A stretch of 64,000 bases of DNA from contig CAVZNR010000061.1 in NCBI GenBank assembly GCA_963776675.1, positions 53,755-117,754 on the forward strand, read 5' to 3'. This DNA is from Hyphomicrobium_A sp963776675 (GTDB taxonomy: Bacteria; Pseudomonadota; Alphaproteobacteria; Rhizobiales; Hyphomicrobiaceae). This document shows, in pieces, positions 35,151 through 42,661 of this stretch. The translations under genes were made by a program, and so were the position numbers. The notes under the pieces are model-generated. The model made no database searches, was not told the DNA's origin, and saw nothing but the letters and a program-made list of their open reading frames with translations. Each line of letters starts with the position of its first letter. The stretch's first letter is position 1.

Positions 35151-35549
35151 TCAATCGTTTTGGGCGCGCTTGGCCGCCACTTTTGCGCGAAATCGCGCGG
35201 CATCGACGATGACGCGCTCATGACGCCCCCGTCCGATGATCTCGCGGGCATCGCGCGCCTCGACATAGAACACGAGCTTGCGCCCATCGACCTCCTTGAG
35301 TTCGGCGGTCGCCGTCACGGCAAGCCCCACCGGCGTGCCGGCGGTGTGGTCGACCTCTAAGCGCACGCCCAGGGTTTCCTGTCCGTCGGCCAGGAGCCGC
35401 TCGACGCCGTCGACGGCGGCGGCCTCCATCAGCGCGATCATGATCGGCGTCGCCAGCACGGGTGCGCGGCCGCTGCCCAGGCGCGGCGCGGTATGCTCCT
35501 CGCCGACCACCATCGTGGCAGTACCGAGGAGGCCGGGCTTCAGGGTCAT
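35151..35549 (-). CDS. hotdog-fold thioesterase (FlK-like)
   Basis: This 132-residue single hotdog domain opens LKPGLLGTATMVVGEEHTAP; the central helix is VLATPIMIALMEAAAVDGVE; GTPVGLAVTATAELKEVDGR follows. The T-E/A-P...M-E...H pattern matches the FlK/YbgC-like acyl-CoA thioesterases, here with the EAA helix and DHTAGTPVG loop that holds the catalytic His. The substrate is unknown. It starts 83 bases after the preceding regulator stops, on the same strand. Confidence 0.88.
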   Translation of the reverse strand: MTLKPGLLGTATMVVGEEHTAPRLGSGRAPVLATPIMIALMEAAAVDGVERLLADGQETLGVRLEVDHTAGTPVGLAVTATAELKEVDGRKLVFYVEARDAREIIGRGRHERVIVDAARFRAKVAAKRAQND

Positions 35550-35632
35550 GTCGGGGCTCCCGCGCGTTGCGCCAGTCGCCGGAAGCCTGCCGGCTCCCGA
35601 GACGGCGCGCAAGGGCTGCGTCAGCGCCAAAA

Positions 35633-36334
35633 TTAGAGAGGAGCGGGCTCGTCGCGGCCGTCGCTCAGGTGCTCGAGCGCGTCGATATCCAGGAGCCGCA
35701 GGCCCTTCTCGTGCGGCTCGATGAGCCCGCGGGCCTCCAGCTCGGCAAGCTCCTGGCCGAGCGCGTCGACGCTCAAGCCCAGGTGGCCCGCAGCCGCGCC
35801 GCACGTCAGGGAGTCGGTGATGACGGCCGGGTCGCGGCCCTCGTAGGCGTTGTAGCGTGACAGCGTCACGAACAGTGCCGCCACGCGCCGCAGCGGGCTC
35901 GGCCGCGCGCGGCGGACGAGGGTGTCCTTGAGATAGGCGACCTCGCGCTCGATGGCCGCGGCGAGGCGGGAGCGCGCGCGCACGCTCTTGTCGACGACGG
36001 TATCGAGCGCGCTGCGCGGCATGCAGACGAGGGTGGTGAGCATGCTCGCCTGCGCGCTGCAGACGTGGCTGTCGAGATAACCCAGGCCGACGAGGTCTCC
36101 GGGGAAGACGAACTCGATGACGTCTTGGCTGCCGTCGGGAAGGCTGCGGTAGAGGCAGATCGCGCCGGTTTCCACCCGATAGAAGTAGCTGCGCGGGTCG
36201 CCCTCGCGGAACAGCACCTCGTCCGCGGGCAGCGTGAGCATCTCCTCGCCGCGCGGATGCACCGCCGCGGCGCCCGCTGCGCGGGGAGCCTCGCGAGAGA
36301 CAACAGAACTGTGCAACTCGACTGGGGTGAGCAC
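35633..36334 (-). CDS. Crp/Fnr-family transcriptional regulator (no FNR-type Cys cluster)
   Basis: This 233-residue protein has a cyclic-nucleotide-type beta-roll (EVLFREGDPRSYFYRVETGAICLYR, VIEFVFPGDLVGLGYL), a dimer helix, and a winged HTH (GAAAGHLGLSVDALGQELAELEARGLI). It lacks the N-terminal Cys cluster of FNR, so an FeS oxygen sensor is unlikely. The recognition helix is also not the E-x-V-S-R of Fnr/FixK. An inverted repeat 37 bases upstream may be its own operator. Confidence 0.93.
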   Translation of the reverse strand: MLTPVELHSSVVSREAPRAAGAAAVHPRGEEMLTLPADEVLFREGDPRSYFYRVETGAICLYRSLPDGSQDVIEFVFPGDLVGLGYLDSHVCSAQASMLTTLVCMPRSALDTVVDKSVRARSRLAAAIEREVAYLKDTLVRRARPSPLRRVAALFVTLSRYNAYEGRDPAVITDSLTCGAAAGHLGLSVDALGQELAELEARGLIEPHEKGLRLLDIDALEHLSDGRDEPAPL

Positions 36335-36370
36335 TGGACAACTCGACGCTAATGCTAGTTACGACAGAAT

Positions 36371-36390
36371 ATGTGGCGGTATCGCCACAT
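36371..36390. promoter_or_regulatory. perfect inverted repeat upstream of the Crp/Fnr gene
   Basis: ATGTGGCG-GTAT-CGCCACAT is an 8-bp perfect inverted repeat with a 4-bp spacer. It is CRP-like (TGTG...CACA) but with longer symmetry. It lies 37 bases before the regulator ATG, where an autoregulatory operator is commonly found. Confidence 0.5.
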
Positions 36391-36547
36391 TCAAGAGGTT
36401 TTTTGTGGGCAGCACAACTTAAGACTCGACAAATCGATTCTTGCCTTTTTTCCGCTCGTGGAACGCCACCGACGCTCCTCGCGTTTCCTTACCAATACCA
36501 AGCGCGGACTGAACACTTTCTGAACGCGATCACGAGGAGGCAGAGCC

Positions 36548-36871
36548 ATGCGGCGGTCGACCAAGAGTATTTGCAGCGCCAGCGTCGCGGTCGTCGTCTG
36601 GTCGTGCGCAGGCGTGTATCCCGCGGCCGCGTGCTTCCGTCATACGTTCGAGCCGTGCCCGGTGACGACGTCGTCCGATTACGTGGTCGAGGTCGACCGC
36701 AAGACGGGCCGCACCTGGATCACGGATCGTCCATCGAACGTTGCGGAGATGGCAAAGCTCGCCGCTAAAGCCGCCAAGCGGCTCAGGGTCGAGCCGGTTG
36801 CCGCAACTGCCAGCTCCCATTGGCTCACGCGCGTAGATGCCGCAGAGGCATCCGCCCCGCGCCGGAATTAG
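36548..36871 (+). CDS. small secreted protein, unknown function
   Basis: This 107-residue protein starts with a probable signal peptide (RSTKSICSASVAVVVWSCAGVYPAAA). The mature part has two close cysteines (ACFRHTFEPC) that could form a loop, then a Val/Glu/Asp-rich stretch (YVVEVDRKTGRTWITDRPS) and a basic helical C-terminus. An AGGAGGCAGAG ribosome site precedes the ATG. No family is recognised. Confidence 0.7.
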   Translation: MRRSTKSICSASVAVVVWSCAGVYPAAACFRHTFEPCPVTTSSDYVVEVDRKTGRTWITDRPSNVAEMAKLAAKAAKRLRVEPVAATASSHWLTRVDAAEASAPRRN

Positions 36872-36893
36872 GCCAATTCTCAGTAGGGCAGCC

Positions 36894-37178
36894 CTACTTG
36901 GGCTTCTTGCAGGCGTGGGATTTGGCCGTGCACTCGGTGCCGAAGCTGCCGGCGGCCTTGCAGCCGACGAGCTTGGCGTCGCCTTGCACCGTCCAGCCGC
37001 GATTCTCGGCGACGTTGACCGCGCCCTGCAGCGCCATGAACCCGGCAATGCTTTCGTTGAAACCGCTGCCCACGGCGGCGAAATCCCGGCATTCCTCGGC
37101 GACGGAAGCGGTGGAGGCCAGGCCCAGCAGCCCGGCGCTCGCGGCCGCCATGACGCTGAATCGCACCAACTTCGACAT
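36894..37178 (-). CDS. small secreted cysteine-containing protein, unknown function
   Basis: This 94-residue protein has a signal peptide (FSVMAAASAGLLGLASTASVA) and cysteines at 30, 73, 83 and 90, enough for two disulphides in a mature chain of about 67 residues. It converges on the gene at 36548-36871 (22 bases between stops). An AGGAGGATGAC element precedes the start. The family is not recognised. Confidence 0.75.
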   Translation of the reverse strand: MSKLVRFSVMAAASAGLLGLASTASVAEECRDFAAVGSGFNESIAGFMALQGAVNVAENRGWTVQGDAKLVGCKAAGSFGTECTAKSHACKKPK

Positions 37179-37417
37179 GTCATCCTCCTGGAGCTTCGCT
37201 TTCGAGCCAGGCTAAGCTGCCCCTCCTGCCGCCGGACGACAAGACGGTCGGCGGCCCGCCGTTGTGGATTGGCGCGGGGGTGTGTCCGGCCGGTTGCGCT
37301 TAAGCCCACATCGCCTACTCCGACGGGCTGTTGCCACGGGGGCCTCGCCAGCGCCTAGAAGCTGGCATAATCCTAAGCCATCGTCATAATGGGATTTCTT
37401 GGCGTAAGGGGCAGGCT

Positions 37418-38065
37418 GTGGGCGAAAGTTCTCGCGTTCTCGTCATCAGTGAAGACACGTACCTCAAAGGTGACGTCCGCAACGGCGGGCGCATCGAGGT
37501 GTTCGGCTACATCGAAGGCTCGGTGACCGGCGACCAGCTCGTCGTGAAGCAGGGCGGCCGGTGCTACGGCACGATCAAGGTGGACGCCGCAGACGTCCAC
37601 GGCGATCTGCAGGGGCAGGTCTTCGTCAAGCAGCTCATCACCATCCGCGGGTCCGGCTCGGTCTCAGGCGATGTCCAGTACGGACGTCTCGCCATGGAGA
37701 TGGGCGCCAACCTGACCGCGGAGGTGCGCAACGTTCCGCCCACGATCTCCGGCGACCTCGATGTCTCGGTCAACAAGGGCAAGTCCGTGCGCATCACGCT
37801 GGATGATTTGACCGCGCTCGATCCCGACAACGAGGCGCACGAGCTCACCTTCACGGTGTCGAAGGCGAAAAACGGCTTCGTGATGCTGTCGAGCAATCCC
37901 GGGCGGCCGGTCGAGACCTTTACGCAGGCCGACCTGGAGCGCGGCAACGTGCTGTTCAACCACGACGGCAGCAACGGCGGTCAGGCGAGCTTCGACGTGG
38001 TCGTGGTCGATGCCGCCGGCGCCAGCTCGGGCGCGGCCCAGACCGTCAACGTCTCGGTGCGCTAG
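37418..38065 (+). CDS. bactofilin fused to a cadherin-like (CSPG-type) domain
   Basis: This 215-residue protein has an N-terminal bactofilin/polymer-forming domain (about 8-110: SRVLVISEDTYLKGDVRNGG, GYIEGSVTGDQLVVKQGGR, GQVFVKQLITIRGSGSVSGD). A second domain (about 110-215) matches cadherin-like CSPG repeats of large adhesins (VRITLDDLTALDPDNEAHEL, FTQADLERGNVLFNHDG). Bactofilins form cytoplasmic filaments, so this pairing is unusual. I chose the GTG at 37418 because AAGGGG precedes it; no ATG fits. Confidence 0.88.
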   Translation: MGESSRVLVISEDTYLKGDVRNGGRIEVFGYIEGSVTGDQLVVKQGGRCYGTIKVDAADVHGDLQGQVFVKQLITIRGSGSVSGDVQYGRLAMEMGANLTAEVRNVPPTISGDLDVSVNKGKSVRITLDDLTALDPDNEAHELTFTVSKAKNGFVMLSSNPGRPVETFTQADLERGNVLFNHDGSNGGQASFDVVVVDAAGASSGAAQTVNVSVR

Positions 38066-38074
38066 CCCGCAACG

Positions 38075-38362
38075 TCAGCTCGCTTCGCGACCGAAGCGTT
38101 TGCGCAGGGCGGTCTTGGCCTTCTCCAGGGCCTCGCGCTCCTTGGCCGACAGGTTGCGGCCGGCACGGTTCATATAGAAGTCCAGCATCGACATGGCCGA
38201 GCGGTAGGGATCGGCGCTCGCGCGCTCGGGATCCTCGGCCGAGCGCTGCAAGGCGGCAGCGATTTTGTCGGGATCGCCCGATTGGAACACGCCCGGCGGG
38301 AGCGCGGCATGATCGTCGTGCTCGGTGACGGACTTCGACCACTTTTCGGATTTGTCGGGCAT
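38075..38362 (-). CDS. DUF3175-family protein
   Basis: This 95-residue basic protein matches the DUF3175 pattern: KWSKSVTEHDDHAALPPGVF, then DPDKIAAALQRSAED, then the most conserved part DPYRSAMSMLDFYMNRAGRNL and a charged helix. The function is unknown. The start at 38362 (MPDKSEKWS) is where homologues begin. It converges on the bactofilin gene with 9 bases between stops. Confidence 0.88.
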   Translation of the reverse strand: MPDKSEKWSKSVTEHDDHAALPPGVFQSGDPDKIAAALQRSAEDPERASADPYRSAMSMLDFYMNRAGRNLSAKEREALEKAKTALRKRFGREAS

Positions 38363-38494
38363 GCGGGCACCTCGGGTTGCGGGGAGCCCGACACAAGCAG
38401 CGGTGCCCGAATGCGGAGTAAGCGCCCGGGCCGGCATTTAGCGAAAATGCCCAGCGGTCTCGATCGATGGTCTGGGCCGGCGCGCTGATGCCCG

Positions 38495-38929
38495 TCAGGG
38501 CTGCGCCGCGCCGAACAGCCTCAGGAACAAGCCCGTCCCCAGCCCCCAAGCCCCGTTGACCGTCGCGGCGACGCCCGCGCGCGGCCAGAAGTCGGCGACA
38601 GGCAATCCCTTGACGACAGGGACCACGTACATGGCGACCAGTGACGGCGCGATCGCGCCGACGACGATCCAGGCAATCCAATAGGCCGCGCCTCCGATGC
38701 GCGTCAGGAGAAGCGCGAGGACCCCGCCCCACAGGCCGCCCCAGAACGCCTTGGAGGCGAGCGCCGGCACACCCCACGGCGGTATGGCATCGAGCGGCCA
38801 CGCCGGGCGGTCGGGCGGGATCACGCCCGCCTGGTTGAGGAGGTACCAGGCGCTCTGGTGAAAAAGGACCGTGGCGAGCGCGCCGGCGACAAAGCCGAGG
38901 ATGAGGAGCTTCAATGGTGAGGGAGACAT
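38495..38929 (-). CDS. membrane protein with four helices, unknown function
   Basis: This 144-residue protein has four hydrophobic segments: LLILGFVAGALATVLFHQSAW, GLWGGVLALLLTRIG, WIAWIVVGAIAPSLVAMYVVP and NGAWGLGTGLFLRLFG. It looks like the small alphaproteobacterial inner-membrane proteins that begin with a VLFHQ motif in helix 1. The function is unknown. The gene upstream (38955-39314) lies 25 bases away on the same strand. Confidence 0.82.
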   Translation of the reverse strand: MSPSPLKLLILGFVAGALATVLFHQSAWYLLNQAGVIPPDRPAWPLDAIPPWGVPALASKAFWGGLWGGVLALLLTRIGGAAYWIAWIVVGAIAPSLVAMYVVPVVKGLPVADFWPRAGVAATVNGAWGLGTGLFLRLFGAAQP

Positions 38930-38954
38930 GTATGAACTCCGTTGGCGGGTTGGC

Positions 38955-39314
38955 TCACTCGCAGCGCAGGAAATCGCGCGCCCCGGTGGCGTCTGTGAAT
39001 GTGAGGGTGTTGCCGGACACCGTCAGCATGAAGTCGGCGGATTGTTTGTCGCCTTCGACGGTGCAGTCGGCGGAGATCTTGTAGTCGCTGGCGTTGGCCT
39101 CGACGGATTTGAAGGTGCAGTGGGTTTCGTGCTGGTCGTAATGGTCCTTGGCGACCAGCATCGGCGCATCGAGGCTCGATTGCTCGGTGCTGCAGTGACG
39201 GATTTCGAGTGCCCACACGCCCACGTAAGGCGCTTTGTCGTCGGCGCGGGCGGGTAGCGCTGCGGCGACGGCGAGGCACGCAAGGCCGCAAAAGTGTGAT
39301 GGACGCATTGTCAT
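38955..39314 (-). CDS. small secreted protein, unknown function
   Basis: This 119-residue protein has a signal peptide (LACLAVAAALPARA). The mature domain is about 95 residues, beta-rich, with four cysteines (IRHCSTEQ, THCTFKS, ADCTVEG, FLRCE) that could form two disulphides. Phrases such as VGVWALEIRHC and FMLTVSGNTLTFTDATG suggest a small lipocalin-like or protease-inhibitor-like beta fold. A second Met two codons in could be the start. Confidence 0.82.
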   Translation of the reverse strand: MTMRPSHFCGLACLAVAAALPARADDKAPYVGVWALEIRHCSTEQSSLDAPMLVAKDHYDQHETHCTFKSVEANASDYKISADCTVEGDKQSADFMLTVSGNTLTFTDATGARDFLRCE

Positions 39315-39404
39315 CTACCCCGGGGTTGGTTCTGCCCCCTTACGCAAGCGTCTTTCGCGCCAGATCGTCAAGCCGTTACGACGAAGAACGGCGGGTCGGG
39401 TGCG

Positions 39405-39583
39405 ACACGCGCGCGCCCCTCAAGGACTCGAGCGCGATCGGCTTCGACGATGCCTTCCAATACGAGGACTTCACCAAGCCGTGGTCGGAGCGGAGCATCG
39501 CCGTGACGGCGAACTTCGAGCCGCAGATCGGCCTCCAGGCCTACAAGACCTGGGAGGACAAGACGGACCGCCACCCCTACTGA
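39405..39583 (+). pseudogene. coding-like remnant, 3' end of an unidentified gene
   Basis: From about 39405 to the TGA at 39583 the plus strand reads PLKDSSAIGFDDAFQYEDFT, KPWSERSIAVTANFEPQIG, then LQAYKTWEDKTDRHPY with almost every third base G or C, as in real genes here. The frame is open back to an ATG at 39299, but the first 35 codons lack coding bias and overlap the start of the gene on the other strand. It is either a decayed gene that kept its 3' end or a small real gene of about 94 codons. No family is recognised. Confidence 0.35.
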
Positions 39584-39592
39584 GGCGATTGC

Positions 39593-40405
39593 TTAGCCCA
39601 GCCGCTTGATCAAAGCCTCGGCCGCGGCGGGCGCGCGCAGCTTGCCCTCGTGGATGACGTAGAGGAACACGTCGCGCTTCTTTGGCTTGGCGCCGGACGC
39701 CGGGTCGACGCAGGGAAGATCCTTGGGCGTTCCGCCCGCCGCCCAGGTCTGGGCGCGCTGGGCCCAGGCATCGAGTGCCTTCGGCGCATAGCCGGTCTTG
39801 ATACTGTCCTTGCCCTTCTGCAGCCGCGCATAGACGAAGTCGCCGATCGGGTCGGGAATCGCCGGATAGCTCGCGTGCTCGGCATAGACCACGGGGATGG
39901 CGAAGCTGCGCAACAGCTTGACGAAGGCCGGCGTGCAAAACGAAGCGTGGCGCACCTCGACCACGTGGCGCAGCGCGCGGCCGTCGAGCTTCGGCGGCAG
40001 CAGTTCCAGAAAGGCGCCGAAGTCGGCGGCATCGAATTTCTTGGTCGGTGCGAACTGCCACAGCATCGGCCCCAGCCGGTCGCCGAGCATAAGCGGCCCG
40101 GAATCGAGGAAGCGCTTGATGGAATCGCCGGCCTCGGCCAGCACGCGCCGGTTGACGGCGTAGCGCGGGCCCTTGAGCGCGAACACGAACCCGTCGGGCA
40201 CTTCGCGCGCCCATTTGGCGAAGGTTGTGGGCGTTTGCGTCCGGTAGAAGGTGCCGTTGACCTCGATCGAGGTAAGATGGCGGCTGGCATAGCTCAGCTC
40301 CTGGGCGTGCGGCAGCCCCTTGGGATAGAAGACGCCGCGCCAGGGCGCGTACGTCCAGCCACCCACGCCTACCCGGATCGTTCCGCTTTTCTTCACGTTC
40401 GTCAT
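39593..40405 (-). CDS. DUF72 (YecE-like) family protein
   Basis: This 270-residue protein matches DUF72: GTIRVGVGGWTYAPWRGVFYP at the start, SIEVNGTFYRTQTPTTFAKW, the barrel motif FVFALKGPRYAVNRR, and HVVEVRHASFCTPAFV in the second half. The fold is a TIM-like barrel; the function is not settled. Length is normal for the family. It is divergent from the cupin gene, 35 bases apart. Confidence 0.93.
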   Translation of the reverse strand: MTNVKKSGTIRVGVGGWTYAPWRGVFYPKGLPHAQELSYASRHLTSIEVNGTFYRTQTPTTFAKWAREVPDGFVFALKGPRYAVNRRVLAEAGDSIKRFLDSGPLMLGDRLGPMLWQFAPTKKFDAADFGAFLELLPPKLDGRALRHVVEVRHASFCTPAFVKLLRSFAIPVVYAEHASYPAIPDPIGDFVYARLQKGKDSIKTGYAPKALDAWAQRAQTWAAGGTPKDLPCVDPASGAKPKKRDVFLYVIHEGKLRAPAAAEALIKRLG

Positions 40406-40440
40406 GCCAGGAAACCGCTGTTGCTGAAGGAGGTCTCGTC

Positions 40441-40860
40441 ATGGAGCACGCATCGGCCACGGGCCGCTTCGATATCGCAGAGATCGCGGCGACGTTTCCC
40501 GCAACGGCCGAGACACTGCTGCTCGACCGCTACCTGACCGATACGCCGCACGCCAGCGCGCGCGTGTTCCGCGTCTACAAGCCCACGCCTCCTCATTACC
40601 ACGTCAATTCGGACGAGTACCTCTACGTGTTCTCGGGCCGCGGCACCTTCTGGATGGACAATGCCGCCAACCAGGCCGAGTTCGGCCCCGGGCAGCTGCT
40701 CTTTTTCCGCCGCGGCATCGTGCACGCGCTGCCCGACATGCTGGAGGGCCCGGTCGTGTTTCTCTCCGTCGACACACCCCGCCGCGACCCGAAGGACATC
40801 ATCTTCGTCGACCCGGCGGACGGCACGCCGGAGAGCTTCATTCAAGAGACCGGCGGGTGA
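40441..40860 (+). CDS. cupin-domain protein
   Basis: This 139-residue single cupin shows motif 1 PPHYHVNSDEYLYVFSGRG, giving metal-ligand candidates H52, H54 and E59, and motif 2 GPGQLLFFRRGIVHALPD, giving H95. This is the complete 3-His/1-Glu set of metal-binding cupins. The reaction is unknown. The start has an AAGGAGG ribosome site eight bases upstream. Confidence 0.9.
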   Translation: MEHASATGRFDIAEIAATFPATAETLLLDRYLTDTPHASARVFRVYKPTPPHYHVNSDEYLYVFSGRGTFWMDNAANQAEFGPGQLLFFRRGIVHALPDMLEGPVVFLSVDTPRRDPKDIIFVDPADGTPESFIQETGG

Positions 40861-40879
40861 GCCCTAGTGCGCAGGTCAG

Positions 40880-41137
40880 TCAGCCGATCAACCGATTGTA
40901 GTCGGCATGCGAGCCGATCCAGAACCACTGGAAACAGTCGTCACCCTCGACGGCCAGCGCCCGGTAGTCTCGACCAATCCGCACCGACCAGAGGTCCCCA
41001 CGGATGCGCTTGAAATGCAGAGAAGGATGCTTGGGGTTCTGCTTCAGCAGAGCAAAATTCTTTTCCGCTGAGGTGCGAACCTCGGCAGGCAGTGCATCGT
41101 AGAGAGGCTGAAAGCGTGGATCCTTGATGTGCCGCAT
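40880..41137 (-). CDS. ParE/RelE-superfamily toxin
   Basis: This 85-residue protein has the RelE/ParE-like fold pattern: an amphipathic helix pair (FQPLYDALPAEVRTSAEKNF), then SLHFKRIRGDLWSVRIGRDYRALAVEG and a C-terminal WIGSHADYNRLIG. The R-x-G-R-D-Y-R-A and H-x-x-Y elements are usual in this group of plasmid- or chromosome-borne toxins. The gene follows its likely antitoxin by 12 bases. Target (mRNA or gyrase) cannot be told. Confidence 0.85.
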   Translation of the reverse strand: MRHIKDPRFQPLYDALPAEVRTSAEKNFALLKQNPKHPSLHFKRIRGDLWSVRIGRDYRALAVEGDDCFQWFWIGSHADYNRLIG

Positions 41138-41149
41138 CAGAGGGATCGT

Positions 41150-41350
41150 CTAGAATTCTTCGCCGCGGCCAGATTTGAGGTTGGCGCGAGCGTCCTCGGC
41201 GAGCTTGTCGAGCTTGCCCGCCTTGGCATCGCGCTCGAGCTTCTCGTCGAACAGGCGCGCGTCAAGCTCATCAAGCCAGGCGCGCAGCTCGGCAATCTCT
41301 TGCGCAGAGAGCGTCTCGATGGAGGACTGAAGCTGTTCAAGTCTGGTCAT
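41150..41350 (-). CDS. antitoxin partner of the adjacent ParE/RelE-like toxin
   Basis: This 66-residue acidic helical protein (LEQLQSSIETLSAQEIAELR, AWLDELDARLFDEKLERDAK) ends in a short disordered tail (ARANLKSGRGEEF) typical of antitoxins that wrap the toxin. It has no obvious DNA-binding domain, which is common for this small antitoxin type. Order antitoxin-toxin with 12 bases between suggests a coupled operon. Confidence 0.82.
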   Translation of the reverse strand: MTRLEQLQSSIETLSAQEIAELRAWLDELDARLFDEKLERDAKAGKLDKLAEDARANLKSGRGEEF

Positions 41351-41416
41351 GGCGCCATCCTAGCAGATCTTGCGCATGGGCGAGAAGGCCTCCCCCGGAG
41401 TGGGATGGAGGAAGGT

Positions 41417-42505
41417 TTACGATCCGACAAGCGCGGCGCGCCAGACGGTCCCGTCGATTGCCGTGAGGACGAGCTCATATGGCTCTCCTGCAACGCCGCT
41501 TTCTTGCACCGCGGGCAGGGTGATGGTCGCGTGCGCGCCCGTCTGCCCGCTGAAGCCGACAGTCTCCGTCTTGAAGTGCGCCGCCCAAGCATACGGATAC
41601 GCGTTGCGGATGGCGCTGGCGGGCAGCGTTGCGAGCGTGGCGCCATCCCAGCTCGCGACAGTCGCGCCCGAAGAATCCACAAGTCGCGCGGCAATGACAT
41701 AAGCGGCGCCCGTATCGGGTCCCGCATCGACGTAAGCGGAAAACTGCACCGCCCCTTCGCGCGACACCGTCACGTCGCTCAGCGCAATGTTGTGGCGGTG
41801 GAAGTTGGTTCGCGAATGCAGCGGCGTGACGACGGCGCCGAACAGGATCTGGTAGCTCAGCACGGTGAACGCGACGCACGCTGCCGCCAGTGCCAGCCCC
41901 AGCTTGCGCAGCGCCTCTTCCGGCAGCGGGCCGCTGGCGATCCAATTGACCCAGGTGTTTCGTTGCACCCAGGCGGTGCGGCCGAGATACGTATCGAGCG
42001 CGTACGGGCCACTGCCGGCGACAAAGAGTGCGCTCGACATCGCCACGCCCGACACCGCCATCGTCCATTCGTCGAGGCAGGTCGAGCCCATCCATCCGAA
42101 GATCAGCATCAGCGTCACGTTGAGCCAGAAGCTCGTGAACGCCGCCGCCCGCGTCATCAGTCCGAGGATGAGGGCGAGGCCCACCGCGAGCTCGACGATG
42201 GTCCAAAGCCACACCGAGGCGACGATGGCGTCGGGGTGGGCCAAGGTTGCGAGGATGGGACCCTGCACCCACAGCGTGCCCGGAAGCGCGTGGGTCAGTT
42301 TGGCCGCGACGAAGCCCGGTGCGTTGAAATCCAGCTTCAAGGCCAGATCGACCCCGTCGATCTCCCGGAAATCATAGAACAAACGCCAACTCGCCCCGCC
42401 CCAGAAGATGAAGCCCTGCACGAAGCGCGTGCCCAGCAGCACCAGCGCCGCCATCGAAACGTCCGCACGGGCGAGCGAGCCCGGTTGCACCGCACCGTGT
42501 GTCAT
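41417..42505 (-). CDS. doxDA: fused thiosulfate:quinone oxidoreductase DoxDA
   Basis: This 362-residue protein has two parts. An N-terminal membrane domain of the DoxD/DoxX type (about 1-190: LLGTRFVQGFIFWGGASWRL, WTIVELAVGLALILGLMTRA, TLMLIFGWMGSTCLDEWT) is followed by an extracytoplasmic DoxA domain (about 205-362) behind one anchor helix (LGLALAAACVAFTVLSYQILF). In Acidianus DoxD and DoxA are separate and oxidise thiosulfate to tetrathionate with quinone; bacterial fusions are known. I start at 42505 because MTHGAVQPG follows a GGAGACC element. A haem protein lies divergently upstream. Confidence 0.87.
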   Translation of the reverse strand: MTHGAVQPGSLARADVSMAALVLLGTRFVQGFIFWGGASWRLFYDFREIDGVDLALKLDFNAPGFVAAKLTHALPGTLWVQGPILATLAHPDAIVASVWLWTIVELAVGLALILGLMTRAAAFTSFWLNVTLMLIFGWMGSTCLDEWTMAVSGVAMSSALFVAGSGPYALDTYLGRTAWVQRNTWVNWIASGPLPEEALRKLGLALAAACVAFTVLSYQILFGAVVTPLHSRTNFHRHNIALSDVTVSREGAVQFSAYVDAGPDTGAAYVIAARLVDSSGATVASWDGATLATLPASAIRNAYPYAWAAHFKTETVGFSGQTGAHATITLPAVQESGVAGEPYELVLTAIDGTVWRAALVGS

Positions 42506-42661
42506 AACGGTCTCCTGTCGACGGGCGCGCACGCAAGTCGCGTCTTGCCTCTTACGCTTGGCGCCGCGACACCGTATCTAAACCAAGAGTGTTTCGGAGT
42601 GTTTGAGCGGGGCATGCCGCTTTGAGAGGCGCGCCAGTAAGGGTAGGGGTGGAGGGGCATC

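Noticed and set aside
39606..39613. TTGATCAA near the end of the DUF72 gene as an FNR site
   Set aside because: It is within coding sequence and lacks the 4-base spacer of an anaerobox.
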